From NCBI RefSeq assembly GCF_001602525.1, contig NZ_LSYT01000006.1, positions 124,001 to 188,000 on the forward strand: a stretch of DNA of 64,000 bases, in the 5' to 3' direction. Positions 41,501 to 50,900 of the stretch are shown piece after piece. This DNA is from Flavobacterium chilense (GTDB lineage: Bacteria > Bacteroidota > Bacteroidia > Flavobacteriales > Flavobacteriaceae). A program made the translations under genes and the position numbers. The notes under the pieces are model-generated. The model did no database searches. It was given only the letters and a program-made list of their open reading frames with translations, and was not told the origin of the DNA. Each line of letters begins with the position of its first letter. The stretch's first letter is position 1.

Positions 41501-44500
41501 ATCAGAGAAATCTAAATTATTAAATGATTTTAATACTACTACAGTAGAATTTGATCGTGAGAAAACACTAATTGAAATATTCGAAGAACAAGTAATAAAA
41601 ACACCTGATAGTGTAGCTGTTATTTTCGAAGATAAACAATTTACTTATAATCAAATAAACGAAGAAGCCAACAGGTTGGGAATGTATCTGAGAGAAAAGT
41701 ATACGATCCAGCCGGATGATTTAATCGCAATAAAATTAGATAAGAGCGAGAGAGTTACAATTGCTGTATTAGGAATTTTAAAATCAGGAGGAGCTTATGT
41801 GCCAATTGATGTTAATTATCCTGAGGAAAGAATCCAGTATATGGAAAATGACTCAAAAAGCAAAGTCGTTATTGATGAAGATGAATTTGCAGCTTTTTAT
41901 AGCGTAAAAGAGCAGTATTCAGTTTCTAATCCTGAAAAGAACAGTGCGTCTGATAATCTGGCTTATATTATTTATACCTCCGGAACAACCGGTAATCCTA
42001 AAGGGGTTATGGTAGAAAATAGAAATCTGGTTTCGAGAATGAGTTATTACAAATTATTCTTTACGTTATCAGAATCAGATGCTACTTTATTCTTTAGATC
42101 TTACTGTTTTGACGGAGCAATTGAAGAATATTTGATTCCGCTTCTTACAGGAGGAAAAAGTGTAATAGCACATAAAGATTTTTATAATAATATAAATGAA
42201 AATTTAATAGAATTGGTGAATAAGCATAGTGTTACAAAAGTAAATATGCCGCCATCATTACTAAATGATCTATTATCTAATCCTGATTACAGCGAAAAAT
42301 TCTGTAATCTTAAATCCTTAAAACATGTTGTTTCCGGAGGAGATGTATTAAACATTCGTCATTTGAAAAAGGCCAAAATGAATGCACGTTTTTATAATGC
42401 ATATGGTCCAACAGAAAACACAATTGATTCAACAAACTGGATAATTGATGTTAATTACGAAAGTAAAGAAAGTATTATAGGTAAACCTATTCTTAATTCT
42501 AAAGTTTATATACTTGATGATAATGGTTCTCAATTATTGCCAATAGGAGTTTCCGGAAAGATTTATGTTTCAGGTGGGGGAGTTGCACGCGGATATCTGA
42601 ACCGTGCTGATCTTACAGACGAAAAGTTTATGGAGAATCCTTTTGAAGAAGGACTTAGAATGTATGATACAGGCGATTTAGGAAGATGGCTTCCGGATGG
42701 AAACATAGAATTTTTAGGAAGAAAAGATCATCAGGTAAAAATTCGCGGTTTCCGAATAGAGCTTGGCGAGATAGAAACAATTTTATTGCAAACTTCAAAA
42801 GCTTTAAAACAGGCAGTCGTGGTTACAAAAGGAACTGACGATGATAGAGTTCTGGTTGCATACTATGTATCTGATGATAAAATTGATAAAAAAGAGCTGC
42901 AAAGCAATCTTAGCAAAGTATTGCCGGATTATATGTTGCCTTCTTATTATGTTCAGCTGGATGCTATTCCGTTGACATCAATAGGAAAAATAGATCGTAA
43001 AGCTTTACCGGAAGTTGCAGATAATGATTTAATCAAAGAAAGTTACATTGCACCAAGAACCAAAGAAGAAGCACTTTTGGTAACTATTTGGTCAGATGTT
43101 TTAAAGCGCGATCAGATTAGTGTAAAAGATAGTTTTTATAATCTGGGAGGAGATTCTATTAAATCTATTCAGGTAGTTTCGAGAATAAAACAACAGGGAT
43201 ATACTTTAAAAGTAGCACAGATTTTGCAAAATCCTATTGTCGAAGATTTGGCAAAATTATTAAAAACTGATGTTGCAATTATAAGTCAGGCTGAGGTAAA
43301 AGGAATGGTCGAATTAACGCCAATCCAGCAGTTTTTCTTCGAAAGCGAACAAATCCCTAATAAAAACCATTACAATCAATCTGTTATCTTAAGAAGCAGA
43401 CAAGAGATTGATCCTTCTGTTTTAGAACAATCGATAGCTCAGTTGGTTTTACATCACGATGCTTTACGAATGGTATACAAACAAGATAATGATTCCTGGA
43501 CTCAGTATAATAATGATGCATCAGAGAAACATTATAAAATTGATTTTTATGACTTACGATCTGATTCAAAAGAGCTTGAATTAGAAACATTGCGCAGCAT
43601 TGGAGAGAATTTACAATCGGGATTCAATATTGAGTCAGGAGTTTTATTTCATATTGGTCACTTTAGAATGTCAGATGGAGATCGTCTTGCGCTAATTGTT
43701 CATCACCTTGTAATTGATGGTGTTTCATGGCGTATTTTGTTTGAAGATTTATCTAATCTGTATCAGTCTTATCAAACAAAAGCACCAGTTAAACTGCCAT
43801 TAAAAACAGATTCGTTTCAGCGTTGGGCTTCAGCTCAGAAAGAATTTGCCAAAAGCGAAAAAATGCAATCAGAGCGATTGTATTGGGATGAGGTTTCAAA
43901 AGAAACAATCGCTTTATTACCGGCAGATTATGCGGGCAGAGAAAAATTGTCGACTATAGATAAGTCTTCTTATTTTATTCTTGATGAATCGTTGACAGAA
44001 AAACTTCAGACTCAAGTACATCATGTTTACAGCACAGAAATTAATGATGTATTGCTTACCGGTTTGGGATTGGCACTTCGTGAAGTTTTTGGAGTAGAGA
44101 AAAGTGTTTTGAAAATGGAAGGACACGGACGTGAGGAAATCATTGATGGTATCGATATTGGAAGAACTGTTGGATGGTTTACAAGTGTTTATCCTTTTGT
44201 ATTGGATATATCATCGTCAAAAGGCGATGAGTTAATTGGAGTAAAAGAATCTTTACGCAGAGTTCCAAACAAAGGAGTTGGATATGGTATTCTGAAATAT
44301 TTAGACAAACGTTTTGCAAATGAATTGCTTCCAAGTATTCAGTTTAATTATTTAGGAGATTTTGGCACTAATGCCGGTACAAATAAAAAAGGAGAATCTT
44401 TATTTGAATTTTCATCAGAAAATATAGGTTTATCATCAGATGTATCAAATAGCCAAAGCGAGGTATTGCTTGATGTTTCCGGAATGATGGTTTCAGATCA

Positions 44501-47500
44501 GCTTAATATGTCTATTCGTTATTCAGGAAATATTTTTAGTGAAGAAACAATCGCAAAACTGATAACTGCTTACGAAAATCAGTTAATAAATCTGATTGAA
44601 TCATTATCAGAAATAAAGGAAAATCGCTTAACACCATCTGATTTAACGTATAATAAATTAAGTTATTCTGACCTGATCGAGCTTAATAAAGACAATAATA
44701 TTGAGGATATTTACGAGCTTTCGCCATTACAGCAAGGTTTGTACTACTATTGGCTGGTAGACAATTCAAGTCATATGTATTTTAATCAGACAGCTTATAG
44801 ATTAAACTCTAACGATTTAAACATTAATGCTGTAAAACAAGCTTATGATGAGTTGGTGAACAGGTATGCAATTTTACGAACGAGTTTTACCAATGATTAC
44901 AGTGGTGTTCCTTTACAGATCGTACATAAAACGGTTTCCAGTAATTTTAGTTACGAATCTGCTCTTGATTTCCAGAATATAGATAACTATCTGCAAGACA
45001 TAAAAGAAAAAGATAAAGCCAGAGGATTTAATTTTGAAAAACCAACTCAGATACGTTTGAAAGTATTGGAGTTAGGAAATGGAGATTATGAATTTATCTG
45101 GAGCAGCCACCATATCTTAATGGATGGATGGTGTCTGAGTATTTTGATCAACGATTTCTATAAAATATTAATGGCTTTAAATAATGGTAAAAAGATACAA
45201 TTACCAGCGGCTGATAAATATTCAACTTACATCGATTGGTTATCAAAAATCAATAAAGACGCATCATTGTCCTATTGGAAAAACTATTTAGATGGGCTAA
45301 CATCAATTACAGATGTTCCTTTTAAAAAGAAGAAAAAATTAACTAACAATGCAATTTTTAAAAGTGAGATCCTTCAGATAGAAGGTTCTGTATTCGACAA
45401 TATCAAAAAGGTATGCAGTGACCTTGGCATAACACCTAATACATTTATACAAGGAGTTTGGGGGTATCTGCTTTCCAGATATAACAATACGCAAGATGTA
45501 GTTTTTGGTTCTGTAGTATCAGGAAGACCAGGAGAATTACAAGGAGTAGAGAATATGGTAGGTTTGTTTATTAATACAATACCGGTAAGGGTAAAATATG
45601 AAACAACAGATACTGTAAAAACATTCCTGAAAAGATTACATCTTGAAATGTTAGAAAGTGCACCTCATCATTACATCAATTTGTCAGAAGTTCAGTCTCA
45701 AAGCTCATTAGGAATGGGATTGATAAACAATCTTATGGCATTTATGAATTATTTAGTTCAAGATGCTGTTGAAGATGAAAATGAAAAAGATTTTAATGAG
45801 AAAGGACAAAAAATAACATTAGAAGCAATTAAAGGTACTGAGCAAAATAATTATGATTTTAATATTAATATCATACCTGTAAACTCAGGATATAAAGTTG
45901 AATTTAAATATGACTCTAATGCCCTTGAATCTGAATTGATATTGAATTTGATATCACATTTTTCAAATATCGTAGAACAATTTAGCTTAAGAGAAGGATT
46001 GTCATTAGATAAAATGGAATATTTGACACCATCTGAAAAGATAAAATTGTTGGAAGATTTTAAAGGAAGTGATTTAGCATTACCAATAGAAAATACTTTT
46101 ATTAGTTTATTCGAAGATCAGGTTGCTAAAACTCCAGATGCTGTGGCAGTGACTTTTGATGGAAAGAAATTTACTTATACAGAACTTGATCATCTTTCTA
46201 CTCAGTTAGCTTTTAGTTTAAGACAAGACTATGGCATCTTAAAGGGAGATATGATTGGAATTCAGTTAAATAGAAGTGAATGGTGTATTGTTTCTATTTT
46301 AGGGATTTTAAAATCAGGAGCAGTCTATATTCCTATAGATCCTGAATTACCAAGTAATCGTAAATCTTTTATAGTTGAAGATACAGACTTGAAATTATTA
46401 ATAACAGAGACCTCTTTTATTTTTGATTTAGATTTTTATGGAGGTAATATTTTATCCATAGATGTTGAATTTGATCCGTCTGAAGAGTTTCCTGAAAGTG
46501 AGAAAGTAGATTTATCATTAAATGATTTAGCATATATTATTTACACATCCGGATCTACTGGTCAGCCTAAAGGAGTTATGATTGAACATAGTTCGTTGAC
46601 AAATTATGTTACTTGGGCAAAAGAACAATATTTAAAAGAAGATTTGATCAATACAAGCTTTGGATTATTTACTTCGTTATCATTTGATTTAACGATTACC
46701 AGTTTGTTCCTTCCTTTAATAAGCGGTGGAACCTTAAAGATCTTAAATTCAGCAGATCAGGTTCCTAATTTATTAGAGCAATATCTATCAGATGAAATTT
46801 CTTGTATCAAGTTAACACCTGCACATATTGGAATATTAGGTGGTTTAAATCTGAAATCAGATAAAATTGAAGTAGCAATAGTTGGAGGAGAAGAACTACG
46901 TAAAGAGCATATAGAAATCTTGCAAAAAATAAACCCTGCTATTCGTATCTATAACGAATATGGCCCTACAGAGGCTACAGTTGGATGTATGATTTATGAA
47001 GTTACGTCTGGTGAAGAAGCAATTCTTATAGGCCGCCCAATTAGAAATACTTCGATTTATATAGTAAACGAATTTAATGATCTGCAACCAGAAGGAGTTA
47101 CTGGAGAAATTTGCATTGGAGGCTCAGGTTTAGCTAGAGGTTATTTGAATCGCCCTGATCTGACAACAGATAAATTTGTCGAAAACCCATTTAAAAAAGG
47201 TGAAAAGATCTATAAAACTGGCGATTTGGCGCTATGGATGACTGACGGAACAATTGATTATAAAGGCAGAATAGATGATCAGGTAAAAGTGAGAGGGTAT
47301 CGTATAGAACTAGGAGATATTGAGACAAACCTTAAACAATATTCAGAAGCTATAGAACAAGCTTTAGTAATCATTAAAGAAGTAAATAATGAGAAAACTG
47401 TAATTGCTTATTTCGTTTCATCTTCAGAAATTGATAAATCTGAATTGAGAAGCTATCTGTTAAAAAATCTTCCGGAATATATGGTTCCAACTTTTTATAT

Positions 47501-47927
47501 CGAAGTAGAAACAATACCATTAACATCAAATGGTAAGGTCGACAAAAAAGCATTACCAAGTGTTACAGGGGAAGATCTGATTAAAAAAGAGTATGTTGCT
47601 CCAAGAAATGAAGTTGAAGAAAAACTTACAAAAGTAGTTGCTTCTATTTTAGATTGCAAAGAGAATGAAATTGGAATAAATGATAGTCTTTTTGATCTAG
47701 GAATGAACTCCTTAAAGCTAATTAATATGGTTAATTTGATTAAAGCAGAATTAAAAGTAGTTATTAATATTTCTATGCTTTTTGAGTTTCCAAATATTAG
47801 CGAATTATCTACAGAAATTTATGAATTAATAAACAATATCGATGAAGATGATAAATTGTCTAAAAAGGATGAAGAAGAAGATTTATTAGAACAATTCGAC
47901 GACTTTTTGGAACAAATTATAGATTAA
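32598..47927 (+). CDS. NRPS4: four modules with two epimerases (C-A-T-C-A-T-E-C-A-T-E-C-A-T)
   Basis: This 5109-residue protein opens with a C domain starting YHQQRLWFID, whose core reads HHAIIDR (133-139) instead of HHxxxDG. Then: A1 DFWSVGMVH (Thr), T S969; C2 H1158, A2 DALWIGGTF (Val-like), T S2010, E (HHLVIDG at 2192); D-accepting C3 (SPLQQG, HHILMDG at 2661), A3 DGENVGAID (unassigned), T S3520, E (3702); D-accepting C4 (4171), A4 DLTKIGEVG (Asn), T S5038. Residues 2 and 3 should be D. The last carrier reads LGMNSLK, unlike the GGHS/GGDS of the others, and faces the PKS. A10 motifs are altered in A2 (NGKTDYK) and A3 (IGKIDRK), but the lysine is kept. Modules 2 and 3 form a 4530-base tandem repeat. 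The acidic tail ends 17 bases before the PKS. Confidence 0.92.
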   Translation: MRVLNSYHQQRLWFIDYFEKNDLYVGGPVYHNIPFFLEIDKNLERDLLKNAFLKLVENNSILRTRLSKDGGEIFQEISETSLLNIDALVIEKENLIENAEELRQIPFDFDTDYLIKCYYENKQDHTIVYFVIHHAIIDRKSIKLIENQFLALINNVDSADEKGIQFYNFSNWQNELSDEDLEPLLFHWKSKLKDLQVLYFSTDNEREQVHIYKANKISAAIDADKVKSFCSTRNISSRSLFLAAYKMAFARLTGLSDIVIGTWMDLRGEELENVVGPVENLVVLRSFLDQQKNLLELCATVDQEWQEAENFKAMPFDKLVLELNPKKDMSRTALFDILYVYESKAEDTSKVEDSAISNQGWGKYDFNLLVTEQADKFDLVLTYNDLYFNQDTVYSLLDLVKRIVESVIENETSSLKDISLVSEKEYNKLVKSQDFTNDSSVSIVQLFSEQVKKHTQRTGVTWSSGKMNYEDLDVKSNQFANYLIDSFGIKTEDKIAIILPKSDSLIVSILGVLKAGAAYVPIDPSYPEDRKSFMIEDADCKLIVDADFVNSFSALTEKLEQSLPEVTITGDNLAYIIYTSGTTGRPKGVMIEHGNVISLLKSCFLEFEFSEEDTWSFFHSYCFDFSIWEIFGALLTGGNVLVLSNEEVRNQELAAKLMADHNVTVFSQTPSAFYNFIALDYKVPSLRYVVFGGEALNPAKLKLWRESNADVRLINMYGITETTVHVTYKLLTDESLASALSNIGKPLAFANCYVLDQQQALLPYGRPGELYVSGQGVARGYLNRPEINAERFIPCPFDENEKMYRTGDLARFMPSGELEYLGRIDDQVKVRGYRIELDEIKKQIDSFQSVAQSAITLVLMPDGDKSIASYVAFKDNSTINDLKLHLSAKLPEYMIPAFIIQMDELPINANGKLDKTKLPSPLDNLANNGLEVVAPSNQIETDLFEIWKALLNTNEFGIKHNFFDLGGHSLKATRLISAIHKKFNVRLELKQIFTNPTLEQQALFIQSSLKNSFVEITKIDENVSYAISDAQRRLWILSQFGDASLAYNMSSVMELDEIQDLESFKKAIYATVERHEILRTVFCLNENDLVNQKIVSLNEINFSINEEDFSFDNNAKDLVSAYIKNDRLTPFNLENGPLLRTSIIKTDSNKYIFYYNMHHIISDGWSMNIIKRDILDYYQFYAHGKEISLPELRIQYKDYAAWQLQQFSEESFIKAKEYWLNKLSGDLPTIELPTQKRRPNIKTYSGRTLKTFLAKDQVGNLKKFTREQDGTLFISLLGIWNVLLYKYTLENDIIIGSPVAGRDHVDLENQIGFFVNTLVLRNKIDSGESFQTLYNKIKENTLKALENQIYPFDRLVEDLDIAKNTSRNPVFDIMLILQNTGDKSEESTPKYESKTIEEFAEVVSKFDLEIIFKEVDEDLMLQINYNTDIYDNDTIKDLVINFKLLLTALINNSEMSIGNIEYLSENELERLLAFNDTKIDYPKDKTIIQLFEEQVQKTPDNIALVFEDKKYSYQELNKFSNQFGTYLREEYDIKADDLIGIKLERSEKLIVAILGILKSGAAYVPIDPNYPQDRIDFIKKDTQNKVVFDEEEFSKFNLQSAEYSDENLKNINTPTDLSYVIYTSGTTGNPKGVMVENKSVVRLVKPCSYFPLSIENTLLSTGAISFDATILEYFGTLLNGAKLVLASQDNLLQIDKLKQIIKTNEVDNFWMTASWFSFVVDSDIEVFRNVKQIIVGGDVVSPHHVKKLYNSFPDTKITNGYGPTENTTFSLTYAITNSDYTTIPLGKPIPNSTVYILDEALHLVPAGVTGKIYVSGDGLARGYLNRDDLTSEKFMDNPFEKGLRMYDTGDLGRWLPDGNIEFLGRKDHQVKIRGFRIELGEIETILLQNSKALKQAVVVTKGTDEDKVLVAYYVSEDKIDKKELQANLSKVLPDYMLPAYYVQLDVIPLTSNGKTDYKLLPVVSDIDLIKEEYIAPRTKEEALLVTIWSDVLKRDQISVKDSFYNLGGDSIKSIQVVSRIKQQGYTLKVAQILRNPIVEDLAKLIEADVVVISQAEVKGMVDLTPIQQFFFESEQIPNKNHYNQSVILRSKQEIDASVLEQSIVQLVLHHDALRMVYKKDNDSWTQYNDDASGKHYKINFYDLRSDSKELELEALRSIGDNLQSGFNIGSGILFHIGHFRMSDGDRLALIVHHLVIDGVSWRILFEDLSNLYESFQTNTAVKLPLKTDSFQRWASVQKEYAKSQKMQSERLYWDEVSKEAIALLPSDYQDREKLSTIDKSSYFILNESLTEKFQTQAHQVYNTEINDVLLTGLGLAIREVFGVEKSVLKMEGHGREEIIDGIDIGRTVGWFTSVYPFVLDLSSSKGHELIGVKESLRRVPNKGVGYGILNYLDKRFENELLPSIQFNYLGDFGTNAGTNKKGESLFEFSSENIGLSSDVSNSTSEVLLDVSGMMVSDQLNMSIRYSANVFSEETIAKLITAYENQLINLIESLSEIKENRLTPSDLTYNKLSYSDLTELNRDNNIEDIYELSPLQQGLYYYWLVDNSSHMYFEQISYKLHFSNLNVDAVKQAYDELVNRYAILRTSFTNDYSGVPLQIVHKTVSSNFSYESALDVENIDNYLQDIKEKDKAVGFDFEKPTQMRLKVLELGNGDYEFIWSSHHILMDGWCLSILINDFYRMLMAITNGQVIQLPEPVKYSTYIDWLSKINKDASLSYWKNYLDGLTSNTEIPFKKKKGETKSETSNKEIIHIEGSVFENVKNLCGELGITANTFIQGVWGYLLSRYNNTQDVVFGSVVSGRPGELPGIENMVGLFINTIPVRVKYETTDTVKTFLKRLHLETLDATAHHYINLSEVQSQSSLGMDLINSLMIFENFLVQDAIEDEIDILYGQKEEKITVEGINVFEQTNYDFNVTVMPYESELKVEFKYDSSTFDSELILNLISHFSNITEQFSSREELSLDQIEYLPLSEKSKLLNDFNTTTVEFDREKTLIEIFEEQVIKTPDSVAVIFEDKQFTYNQINEEANRLGMYLREKYTIQPDDLIAIKLDKSERVTIAVLGILKSGGAYVPIDVNYPEERIQYMENDSKSKVVIDEDEFAAFYSVKEQYSVSNPEKNSASDNLAYIIYTSGTTGNPKGVMVENRNLVSRMSYYKLFFTLSESDATLFFRSYCFDGAIEEYLIPLLTGGKSVIAHKDFYNNINENLIELVNKHSVTKVNMPPSLLNDLLSNPDYSEKFCNLKSLKHVVSGGDVLNIRHLKKAKMNARFYNAYGPTENTIDSTNWIIDVNYESKESIIGKPILNSKVYILDDNGSQLLPIGVSGKIYVSGGGVARGYLNRADLTDEKFMENPFEEGLRMYDTGDLGRWLPDGNIEFLGRKDHQVKIRGFRIELGEIETILLQTSKALKQAVVVTKGTDDDRVLVAYYVSDDKIDKKELQSNLSKVLPDYMLPSYYVQLDAIPLTSIGKIDRKALPEVADNDLIKESYIAPRTKEEALLVTIWSDVLKRDQISVKDSFYNLGGDSIKSIQVVSRIKQQGYTLKVAQILQNPIVEDLAKLLKTDVAIISQAEVKGMVELTPIQQFFFESEQIPNKNHYNQSVILRSRQEIDPSVLEQSIAQLVLHHDALRMVYKQDNDSWTQYNNDASEKHYKIDFYDLRSDSKELELETLRSIGENLQSGFNIESGVLFHIGHFRMSDGDRLALIVHHLVIDGVSWRILFEDLSNLYQSYQTKAPVKLPLKTDSFQRWASAQKEFAKSEKMQSERLYWDEVSKETIALLPADYAGREKLSTIDKSSYFILDESLTEKLQTQVHHVYSTEINDVLLTGLGLALREVFGVEKSVLKMEGHGREEIIDGIDIGRTVGWFTSVYPFVLDISSSKGDELIGVKESLRRVPNKGVGYGILKYLDKRFANELLPSIQFNYLGDFGTNAGTNKKGESLFEFSSENIGLSSDVSNSQSEVLLDVSGMMVSDQLNMSIRYSGNIFSEETIAKLITAYENQLINLIESLSEIKENRLTPSDLTYNKLSYSDLIELNKDNNIEDIYELSPLQQGLYYYWLVDNSSHMYFNQTAYRLNSNDLNINAVKQAYDELVNRYAILRTSFTNDYSGVPLQIVHKTVSSNFSYESALDFQNIDNYLQDIKEKDKARGFNFEKPTQIRLKVLELGNGDYEFIWSSHHILMDGWCLSILINDFYKILMALNNGKKIQLPAADKYSTYIDWLSKINKDASLSYWKNYLDGLTSITDVPFKKKKKLTNNAIFKSEILQIEGSVFDNIKKVCSDLGITPNTFIQGVWGYLLSRYNNTQDVVFGSVVSGRPGELQGVENMVGLFINTIPVRVKYETTDTVKTFLKRLHLEMLESAPHHYINLSEVQSQSSLGMGLINNLMAFMNYLVQDAVEDENEKDFNEKGQKITLEAIKGTEQNNYDFNINIIPVNSGYKVEFKYDSNALESELILNLISHFSNIVEQFSLREGLSLDKMEYLTPSEKIKLLEDFKGSDLALPIENTFISLFEDQVAKTPDAVAVTFDGKKFTYTELDHLSTQLAFSLRQDYGILKGDMIGIQLNRSEWCIVSILGILKSGAVYIPIDPELPSNRKSFIVEDTDLKLLITETSFIFDLDFYGGNILSIDVEFDPSEEFPESEKVDLSLNDLAYIIYTSGSTGQPKGVMIEHSSLTNYVTWAKEQYLKEDLINTSFGLFTSLSFDLTITSLFLPLISGGTLKILNSADQVPNLLEQYLSDEISCIKLTPAHIGILGGLNLKSDKIEVAIVGGEELRKEHIEILQKINPAIRIYNEYGPTEATVGCMIYEVTSGEEAILIGRPIRNTSIYIVNEFNDLQPEGVTGEICIGGSGLARGYLNRPDLTTDKFVENPFKKGEKIYKTGDLALWMTDGTIDYKGRIDDQVKVRGYRIELGDIETNLKQYSEAIEQALVIIKEVNNEKTVIAYFVSSSEIDKSELRSYLLKNLPEYMVPTFYIEVETIPLTSNGKVDKKALPSVTGEDLIKKEYVAPRNEVEEKLTKVVASILDCKENEIGINDSLFDLGMNSLKLINMVNLIKAELKVVINISMLFEFPNISELSTEIYELINNIDEDDKLSKKDEEEDLLEQFDDFLEQIID
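38100..40700 (+). repeat. Intragenic module repeat, copy 1 (A C-terminal part-T-E-start of C)
   Basis: This copy matches 42630-45230 at a constant offset of 4530 bases, including a 152-base perfectly identical stretch (38523-38674 and 43053-43204) across the end of A and the T domain. E domain and start of the next C domain are also near-identical. The upstream A-domain cores do not match and read different substrate codes. Boundaries are approximate. Confidence 0.8.
42630..45230 (+). repeat. Intragenic module repeat, copy 2
   Basis: This is the second copy of the A-end/T/E/C-start block, 4530 bases after copy 1 and without indels over the aligned landmarks checked (carrier serine codon, E-domain HH codons, C-domain HH codons). 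It diverges into a different A-domain core upstream. Boundaries are approximate. Confidence 0.8.
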
Positions 47928-47944
47928 TTAAAGTTAAAACTATT

Positions 47945-50900
47945 ATGAACAGAGAATCAATAAAAAGAGATATTGCTATTATAGGTATTTCATGCAAGTT
48001 TTCAAATTCTGAAAATCCAAGTGAATTTTGGAAGAACTTAAAAGAAGGTAATGAAATGATACAATTTTACTCTGATGAGGAACTTTTAGGGTTTGGAGTA
48101 GATAAAAATACTATCAATAATCCTAATTATGTAAAGAGAAAAACATCAATAGAAAATTCAGATAGTTTTGACTATCCATTTTTCTCCTATACAAAAGATG
48201 AAGCTAATCTGATGGATCCCCAAATTAGATTACTCCATGAACAAGTTTGGTCAGCATTAGAAGATGCTGGCTATAATGTTACAACTTATACCGAAAAAGT
48301 AGGTATGTATATGACTGCCGAAGATAATTTTAACTGGATAGCACACAGTATAATAAGTAAGAATAAAAATGTTGATCCTTTTTATTTATCACTTATTAAT
48401 AATAAAAATTTTATAAGTAGTTTAATATCTTATAATTTAAACTTAAAAGGGCCTAGTATGGTTGTAGATACAGCTTGTTCAAGCTCATTGACAACTGTAC
48501 ATCTTGCCAGTAGAAGTTTATTATTAAGAGAGTGCTCAATTGCCATTGCAGGAGGTGTTAACTTAAATACAAGAAGAACCAAAGGTCATTTTTATCAAGA
48601 AGGCATGATTGGTTCAAAAGATGGTTACTGCCGTGCTTTTGACAGCGAATCTACAGGAACTACAGGAGCTGAAGGTACAGGTGTTGTAGTATTAAAAAGA
48701 TTAGAAGAAGCAATTAAAGACCGCGATAATATTTATGCAGTTATTAGATCGTCTGCTGTAAATAATGATGGTAAAAGAAAAGTAGGATTCACTGCTCCAA
48801 GTGTAAAAGGACAGGCTGAGTGTATCAGGATGGCACATAAAATGGCAAATGTTCCTTATAATACAATATCATACATAGAAGCACATGGAACGGGAACAAA
48901 GCTGGGAGATCCTATAGAGATTGAAGCCCTAAATCAGGCTTTTAATTATGATACCTCGCATAGTTGTGCAGTTGGATCGCTTAAGGCAAACATTGGACAT
49001 TTAGGAAATGCTGCCGGAATTGGCGGATTAATAAAAACAACCTTATCGTTAAAAAACAGAATAATTCCGCCCCTTTTGCATTACAAAAAGCCAAATCCTG
49101 AAATAAATTTTGATGGTGGACCATTTTTTGCTAACCCTGAATTAAAGAAATGGGAGTCTGATAATTCTTTGCCGCTTAGAGCAGGTGTGAGTAGTTTTGG
49201 AATTGGAGGGACTAATGTTCATGCAATTTTAGAGGAATTTAAAAAAGCTGAACCTAACAATCACTCCAGGCCATATCAATTGATTTCTTATTCAGCAAAA
49301 AGTCAAAATGCTGTATCAAATTATACTACAAAATTGAAAAAATTTGTGACAAATGAAGTTTTTCAACTAGCAGATTTAGCTTATACATTAAAAGTTGGAA
49401 GAACTGATTTTTTATATAAAAATTTTACAGTTGCAAAAGACAAAGACGAATTATTGTCAAACCTAGAGAATAAAAAAGAGCAGTTTTTGATAGAAAAGGA
49501 AAAACGAGATCTCGTTTTTATGTTTTCAGGTCAGGGAACCCAATATTATAAAATGGCGGAAGATTTATATAAATATGAATCTGATTTTAAATTTTATATG
49601 GATCAGGGATTCAAAATATTATTTGATATTACAGGACAAGACTATTCAGAAATCATTGGCTATAAGCCAAATAATATTTTAGATCCTAATCTTATTAACG
49701 AAACTCAGTATACCCAGCCTATTCTTTTTTTAGTAGAATATGCCTTAGCTTCAGTTTTACTAAAATGGGGTATAAAGCCAAAGAATATGATTGGTCATAG
49801 TTTAGGAGAATATGCAGCAGCTTGTATTGCAGAAGTATTCTCGTTAGAAGATGCTTTAAAATTAATTGTAAAAAGATCACAATTAATGAGCGAAGTTGAA
49901 AAAGGAAGTATGGCAGCCATTGATGCACCTATTGACGAAATAATTGAATTCTTAAATAATAATCTTTCGATAGCCGCAATAAATTCTGAATCTTCATGTG
50001 TAGTTTCTGGAAATAAAAAAGATATTGAAGATTTTACTCAAACTTTATCTTTAAATGAAATTTCATTTTCAGTACTAAAAACATCACATGCATTTCATTC
50101 TAATATGATGGATTCTATTTTAGAGAAATATGAAAAGGAATTTAAGCATATTAAATTATCAAATCCTAAAATGCCTTTTATCTCTAATCTAACAGGTAAA
50201 CAAATCTTAGATGAAGAAGCAACATCTTCAAAATATTGGATTAGGCATTTAAGAGAAACTGTTAATTTTAAGGATGGAATTGATTTCATTCTTCAAAAGT
50301 CAAATGCTATTTTTATCGAAATTGGTCCCGGAAAAACATTGCTAACATTGAGCAAACAGAATCAAAGGTACTCAAACAAAAACGTTGCAATAGAACTCGT
50401 AAGACGCTTTAATGAATCTATAGATGACAATCAAAAATTTACCAATGCAATAGGTCAAATTTGGAATCAGGGAATAAAAGTTGATTGGAATGAGTATTAT
50501 TCATTAGAAGAAAGATATAGAATTTCAGCACCCACTTATTGTTTTGATAATTTTAAACTTGATTTTATAGTTGAACCTTTTTCGAAATTAGCCTCAAATG
50601 AAAATTCAAATGATATAAAACCATTTAATGAGTGGTTCTATATACCTAACTGGAAGAAATGTTTTTTGAGCAAAAATAAAGAGAACAAAGAACAACAACA
50701 GTATTTGATTTTTTCTGATGGGAAACCTTTGATAACAGCTTTAATAAAGCAATTAAGAACTGAAGGAAATAAAATTATAGAGGTTAAAAATGCAAGTACT
50801 TTTGAGATTATCAGCGACCAATTAATTACTGTTAATCCGTTTAATGACGATGATTATTTAGAATTATTTAAACAATTTACTGCCAATAACATTCAGATTG

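Noticed and set aside
38000..45300. Repeat as an assembly artefact
   Set aside because: The copies carry many scattered synonymous and coding differences and distinct A cores, so this is more likely real duplication; it cannot be fully excluded from sequence alone.
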